64,000 nucleotides of DNA, from assembly GCA_023846275.1 (NCBI GenBank), contig JAIUJO010000497.1, positions 477,501-541,500 on the forward strand, written 5' to 3'. Source of the stretch: Vanilla planifolia (lineage: Eukaryota; Streptophyta; Magnoliopsida; Asparagales; Orchidaceae). Each line of letters begins with the position of its first letter. Positions within the stretch are counted from its first letter, which is position 1. Below the pieces are notes generated by a model. The model made no database searches. It was not told the DNA's origin and was given only the letters and a program-made list of their open reading frames with translations. Shown in pieces: positions 58,801-64,000 of this stretch. A program made the position numbers and the translations under genes.

Positions 58801-61800
58801 TAAAATAGAGCAGTGAGAGCACAGTAGAGTGGAGCTAGGTTAGGCAAGGCTAGGCTAGGCTATGGTAGAGTATAGAAGAGTTAGGTTAGTCTATGCTAGG
58901 TATGATTAGGTTAGAAAAGATTAGAATAGAGTAGAGTAGAGTAGAGTGGTGTAGAGTAGAGTAGAGTAGGGTAGAGCAGAGCTGAGTAGAGCTAGGTTAG
59001 GCTAGGCTAAGCTAGGCTAGGTTAGGCTATGGTTGGCTAGGCTAAGCTAAGCTAGAGTAAAGTAGAGTAGTAGAGTAGAGTAGAGTAGAGCTAGGTTAGG
59101 CTAGGCTAGAGTACATAGTAGAGAAGAGTAGAGTAGAGAAGAATAGAATAGAGCAAAATAGAGTAAAGTAGAAAAGAGCAGGGCAAAGCATAGCATAGCA
59201 AAGTAGAGCATAGTAGAGCAAAGCTATGTTAGTCTAGGCTAGGCTTCGCTAGGCTAAGGTAGGAAAAGCTACGGTAGAGTAGAGCTGAGTTGGGTAGAGT
59301 AGAGTAGAGTAGTGTTGAGATTAGTTAGGTGAGGCTAGGCTATGTTAGAGTAGAGTGGAGCCAAGTAGAGTGGAGTAGTGTAGAGTGCAGTAGAGTAAAA
59401 GTGTAGTAGAGCTAGGTTAGGCGAGGCCCTAGGCTAGAGTAGAGTAGAGTATAGAAGGGTAGAGTGGAGTAGAGCTACGTTAGGCTAGGCTAAGAAAGGC
59501 TAAAGTTGAGTAAAGTAGGGTAGAGAAAAGGAGTGTGGAGTGGAATAGAGCTAAGTTAGGCTTGTCTAGGATATAGTAGAGTAGAGTAGAGTAGAGTAGA
59601 GTAGAGTATAATTTAGTATAGTATAGTAAAGTATAATTAAGTTAAGTAGAGTAAAGTTTGGTTAAGCTATGCTAGGCTAGGCTTGGCTTGGCTAGGTCAG
59701 GCTAGGATAGGCCAGAGTAGAGTAGAGTAGAGTATAGTAGAGAAGGTTAGAGTAGAGCAGAGTAAAGCTAAGTTAGGCTAAGCTAGGCCAGGGTAAGCTC
59801 GAGTAGTATAGAGTGGAGCAGAGTAGCGTAGAGCAGAGTAGAGTAGAGTAGAGCTAGGTTAGGCAAGGCTAGGCTAGGCTAGAATAGAGTAGATAAGAGC
59901 TTGTTTAAGCTTGGTTAGAGAAGAGTAGAGTAGATTAAAGTTGAGTGGAGTAAAGTAGAGTAGAGTAAAGTAGAGTAGAATAGAGTGAACTAGAGTAGAG
60001 TTGAGTAGAGTATAGGTAAGTTAGGGTAGGCTAAGCTTGGATAGGCTATGTTTGGCTAAGATAGGCTAGGCAAGAGTAGATTAGAGGAGTAGAGTAGAGT
60101 TGAGCTAGGTTATGCTAGGCTAGACTACGTAATAAAGAACAGTGGTGTAGAGAAAAGTAGAGTAGATCAAAGTAAAGCAGAGTAGAGAACTATAGAGTAC
60201 AGAAAGGTTTGGCTAGGCTAGGCTCATCTAGGCTTTGCTGGGTAAACCTAGGCTAGAGTAGATTAGAGTAGAGTAATGTAGAGTAGAGTATATTAAAGTA
60301 TATCTAAGTGAGGCTAGGCTAGGCTAGGTCAGGCTAGGCTAGATTAGAGTAGAATAGAGTATAGTTGAGTAGAGCTAATTAGGCTAGGCTAGGCTAAAGT
60401 AGAGTGGACTAGAGTGGAGGAGAGTAGAGTAGAGTAGGGTAGTGTAGAGTAGAGTAGAGTAGAGTAGAGTAGAGTAGAGTAGAGCAAAGGAGAGTAGAGT
60501 GGAGTAGAGTTTAGTAGAGCAGAGCCGATTAGAGTAGAGTAGAGGAAAGGAGAATAGAGCAAAGAAGAGCAAGGTAGAGCAGAGTAGAGCAGAGCAGAGT
60601 TAAGTAGAAGAATAGAGCAGAGTAATGTAGAGAAGAGCAGAGTAGAGCAGTGCAGAGTAGAGTAGAGTAGAGTAGAGTAGGGTAGAGTAAAGTTAGGCTA
60701 GAATAGGCTAGGCTAGAGAAGAGTATAGAAGAGTAGAGTAAGGTAGAATAGAGTTAAGCTTGTTTAGGTTAGGGTATGTAAGGGTAGGCTATGCTAGGCT
60801 AGGCTAGGTTAGGCTTGAGTAGAATAGAGTAGAGTTGAGTAAGGTAGAGTAGAGCTAGATTAGGCTAGGCTACTGAATATAAGAGTAGAATGGAGTAGAG
60901 TAGAATAGAGTAGAGAGCAGTAGAGTAGAGTAGAGTAGAGTAGAGAATAATAAAGTAGAGTTGAGTTGAGTTGAGAAGAGTAGAGTAGAGAAGACGAGAG
61001 GAGGGTATATGAGAGGAGAGGAGAGTAGAGCATAATGGAGCCTAGCAGAGCATAGTAAAGCAGCACTGACCAGAGTAGAGTAGAGAAGAGTAAAGAATAG
61101 TAAAGCAAAGTAGACTATAGTAGAGTAGAGAAGAGTATAACAAAGTGGTTCATAGTAGAGAAGAGCGGAGTAGAACATAGCAGAATAGAGTCGAGTATAG
61201 CACAACAAAGCAGTCTAGAGAAGAGCTTACTTAGGCTAGGTTGGAGTACAATAGAGTAGAATAAAGTAGTGTATAGTATAGTATTGTATTGCAAGGTTAA
61301 GATAAGCTAGGCTAGTCATACATAGAGTAGAGTAGAGTAGAGTGAAGTAGAGTGGAGATAGGTTAGGGTTAGCCATGAAAGGCTAGGCTAGGCTATGTTA
61401 GGCTAGAGAAAAGTAGAGTAGAGTAGAGTAGTGTTACGTTTAGCTGAGCTAAGCTAGGCTAAGCTAAGCTATTGTACGGTAGACTAAGCTAAGCTAGAGT
61501 AGAGTAGAGTAGAGTAGAGTAGATTAGAGTAAAGTAAGGTTAGGCTAGGCTAGGTTAGGCTAAGCTATGCTAGGTTAGAGTAGAGAAGAGTAGATCTATG
61601 TAGTGTGGAGAAGAGTAGAGCAGAGCAGAGTAGAGTAGTGTAGAGAAGATCAGAGTATAGTAGAGTAGAGAGAAGTAAAGCAAAGTTAGGCTAGGCTAGG
61701 TTAGGCCAGGCTTGGTTTGGCTAAGCTAGGTTAGGATAGGCTAGAGTAGAGTAGAGTAGAGCTAAGTAAAGTAGAGTTGAGTAGAGTAGATTGGAGTAGA

Positions 61801-62233
61801 GCAGAGTTAGGCTAGGCTAACCTAAGGTAGGCTTGGCAGGGCTATGCTAGGATAGAGTAGGGTAGAGTAGAGGAGAGCTAGGTTAGGATAGCTTAAGCTA
61901 GGCTATGCTAGAGTATAGAGCAGAGCAGAGTAGAGTAGAGCAAAGTAAAGTATAGGAGAGCAGAAAAGAGCAGAGTATAATAGAGTAGAGTAGAGCAAGG
62001 TTAGGCTTGCTAGGCAAGGTTAGTCAAGGCTAGTATAGAGTAGAGTAGAATATAATATAGTAGAGCTAGGTTAGGCTAGGCTAGGCTGGGGATAGGCCTG
62101 GCTAGATAAGGCTATGCTAGAGTAGAGTAGAATAGAGTTGAGTGGGGTAGAGTAGAGTAGAGTAGAGTAGAGTAGAGTAGAGCATAATAAAGTAGTGTAA
62201 AGTAGAGTAGAGCAAAGTAGAGTAGAGTATAAT

Positions 62234-62257
62234 AGAGGAGAGGAGAGGAGAGAAGAG
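62234..62257 (+). repeat. 24-nt homopurine tract
   Basis: GGAGA-type monomers without pyrimidines lie between ordinary GTAGA domains. Confidence 0.8.
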
Positions 62258-64000
62258 TAGAGCAGAGCAAAGCAAAGCAAAGTAAAGTACTATAAAGGAG
62301 CAGAGTAGTCTAATGCAAAGTAAAGCAGAGTAGACGAGAGTAGAATATGGTAGAGCATAGTAGGTTATAATAGAGTAGAGTAGGATAGATTAGAGTAAAG
62401 TAGAGCAGATCAAAGTAGAGCATAGTGGAAGAGCAGAGTAGAGCAATGCAAAGTTGAGCAAAGAAGAAAAGAGCATTATAGAGTCGAGCAGAGCAGTGTA
62501 GAGTAGAGCAGAGTAGAGCTAGGTTAGGCTATGCTAGGTAAGACTAGGCTAGGCAAGGCTAGAGTAGAGTAAAGTAGAGTAGAGTAGAGCTAGGTTAGGC
62601 TATGGTAGGTTAGGATAGGCTAGGGTAGGCTAGAGTAGAGTGGAATAGAGTAGAGTAGAGTAGATTAGAGTAAGGTAGAGTAAAGTAGAGTATAGCTAAG
62701 TTAGGCTAGACTAGGCTAAGCTAGGGTAGACTAGGCTAAGTTAGAGTAAAGTATAGTAGAGTAGAGCTAGGATAGCCTAAGCTGGGATAAACTATAGTAG
62801 AGCAAACTAAAGAGTAGAGTAGAGCAAAGAATAGAGTAGAGTAGAGCAAAGTAGAGTAGAGCAGAGCAGAGTAGAGTAGAGTAACGCTAGGTTAGGCTAG
62901 GCAAAGCTAGATTAAGCTAAGCTAGAGAATTGTAGGTTAGAGTTAGGTTGGGCTTGGCTAAGCCAGGCTTGTTTAGAGTAGAGTTGAGTAGAGTATAATA
63001 GAGCAGAGAAGAGTATAATAGAGTTGAGTAGAGTAAAGTGGAGTAGAGTAGAGCTAGGTTAGGCAACGCTAGGCTATACTGGGTTAGGCTAGGTTTGGCT
63101 AGGCTAGGCTAGCCTAGCCTAAGCTAGAGTAGAGTAGAGTTGGGTAAAGTAGAGTAGAGCTAGGTTAGGCTAGACTTGCCTAGAGTATAATAGAGTAGAA
63201 TAGAGTAGAGTAGAGCTGAGTATAGCAGAGTAGAGTAGAGCAAAATAGAGCAGAGCATAGTAGAGTAGAGTAGAGAAGAGCTAAGATATGTTAGGCTAGG
63301 TTAAGTAGGGCTAGAGTAAAGTAGAGTAGACTAGAGCTAGGTTAGCCTAGGCTTGGCTAGGTTAGAGTAGTGCAAAGTAGAGTAGATTAGAGTAGTGTCT
63401 AGTAAAGTAGAGTAATGTATAATAGAGTAGAGTAAAGCTTGGTTAGGCTAGGCTAGGCTAGGCTAGGGTATAGCATAGTAAAGTAGAGTAAAGTAGAGTA
63501 GAACTCGATTAGGCTAGGCTAGAGTAGAGAAGAGCAGAGCTAAGCTGAACAGAGCAGAGTAGAGCCGAGTAGAGTAGAGTAGCGCATAGTATAGTAGAAA
63601 AGAGTAGAGTAGAGTAGAGTATAGCAGAGAAAAATAGGATAGAGCTATGTTAGGTTAAGCTATGTTGTATGAGGCTAGGCTAGGTTAGAGTAGAGTAGAG
63701 TAGAGTAGAATAAAATAGAGCAGAGTAGAGTAGAGAAGAGCTTGGTTATGCTAGGCTAGGTTAGGTGAGGCTGACCGAGGTTATGCTCGGCTATAGTAGA
63801 GTAGAGTAGAGTAGAGTAAATTAGAGTAAAGAAGAGTAGAGTAGAGCTAAGTTTGGTTAGCCTAGCATAGGCTAGGCATAATAGAGTAGAGTAGAGTAGA
63901 GTAAAGTAGAGCAGAGAGGAGCAGAATAAACTAAAGTAGAGCAAAAGAGAGTAGAGCAGAGCAAAGTTGAGTAGAGTAAAACAAAGAAGAGTAGAGTATA

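Larger units (their letters stand above)
22757..64000. repeat. Compound pentanucleotide satellite array, right arm
   Basis: This is the same array resuming after the LTR island with the same strand, the same two monomer types and the same domain-junction grammar. It reaches the right edge of the window uninterrupted. I see no gene, tRNA or rRNA and no second non-satellite insertion in it. It contains the recognisable long-range duplicate blocks and most of the variant-monomer patches listed separately. A stretch at 34600-34850 is nearly pure GTAGA-type with no CTAGG domain, and it is followed by a T7 run at 34840-34846. Regions around 54510-54560 are enriched in CTTGG/CTGGG monomers. Minus-strand open frames here (for example 23044-23529, 27937-28368, 28005-28448, 60870-61208) translate into degenerate LYSTL repeats and are a by-product of the CTCTA period, not genes. 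Confidence 0.97.

Noticed and set aside
1-64000. Telomere-like TTAGG or TTAGGC repeats
   Set aside because: TTAGGC occurs at most CTAGG-domain starts, but almost always as a single TTAGG followed by CTAGG. The period is 5 and not 6, and the array is diverged and interstitial. It is not a nematode (TTAGGC), insect (TTAGG) or plant (TTTAGGG) telomere array.
1-64000. CRISPR array or bacterial origin
   Set aside because: There are no conserved repeats of about 23-40 bp separated by unique spacers. Alternating GTAGA and CTAGG domains are both repetitive and of irregular length, and the LTR island points to a plant.
1-64000. The whole array as an assembly artefact
   Set aside because: Scattered substitutions, ordered long-range duplicates and a clean LTR insertion are what real diverged satellite looks like. 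Exact copy numbers of perfect runs could still be wrong.

Overview
This window is almost entirely one very long, diverged 5-bp-periodic satellite array (about 62.1 of 64 kb). It is interrupted once, at 20869-22751, by a 1,883-bp non-satellite island that has the structure of a solo LTR from a plant LTR retrotransposon. I find no supportable protein-coding gene, rRNA, tRNA or CRISPR array. The organism is most likely a flowering plant, probably a eudicot. The clue is the island: TG...CA ends, a G8 run followed by TGAATTGAACC, and a motif resembling 'GTGGTTCGGC...TGCCTACGTCCACC', which is familiar from plant LTR retrotransposons. The satellite itself does not identify a species to me.

Satellite: on the + strand nearly every monomer fits NTAGR. 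Two monomer types alternate in domains. GTAGA domains (read as ...GAGTAGAGTAGA...) run from tens to a few hundred bases. CTAGG domains (read as ...CTAGGTTAGGCTAGGC...) are usually about 20-70 bases. Entry into a CTAGG domain is stereotyped (GAGCTAGGTTAGG, or the variants GAGCTTGGTTAGG, GAGCTAAGTTAGG and GAGCAAGGTTAGG), and exit is CTAGAGTAGAG. Both types share one 5-bp phase, so this is a compound array that probably came from one ancestral pentamer. Because TAG recurs, the + strand is closed in all frames. The - strand of GTAGA domains (CTCTA repeats) stays open and yields meaningless Leu-Tyr-Ser-Thr-Leu reading frames.

Higher-order structure: diverged long copies can be recognised by eye. 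(a) About 19.80-24.06 kb matches 26.81-28.85 kb. The spacing is about 6.96-7.0 kb left of the LTR and 4.8-4.95 kb right of it. The difference is about the size of the LTR plus its target duplication, so the LTR apparently entered one copy after the duplication. (b) About 37.30-37.92 kb matches 39.40-39.93 kb, offset about 2.06-2.09 kb. (c) About 37.87-38.23 kb matches 38.31-38.71 kb, offset about 0.43-0.48 kb, as a near-adjacent tandem pair. Local patches of homogenised variant monomers (GGAGA, GTATA, GTACA, GCACA/ACACA, CTGAG, and a GTAGAGTAAA dimer) point to continuing slippage and local amplification.

Functionally this looks like heterochromatin-type satellite DNA. Nothing in the sequence shows whether it is centromeric, subtelomeric, B-chromosomal or sex-chromosomal. 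The most notable features are the two-state domain architecture in a single 5-bp phase, the nested duplications, and an LTR whose 5-bp target duplication equals exactly one satellite monomer, so the phase was not broken.
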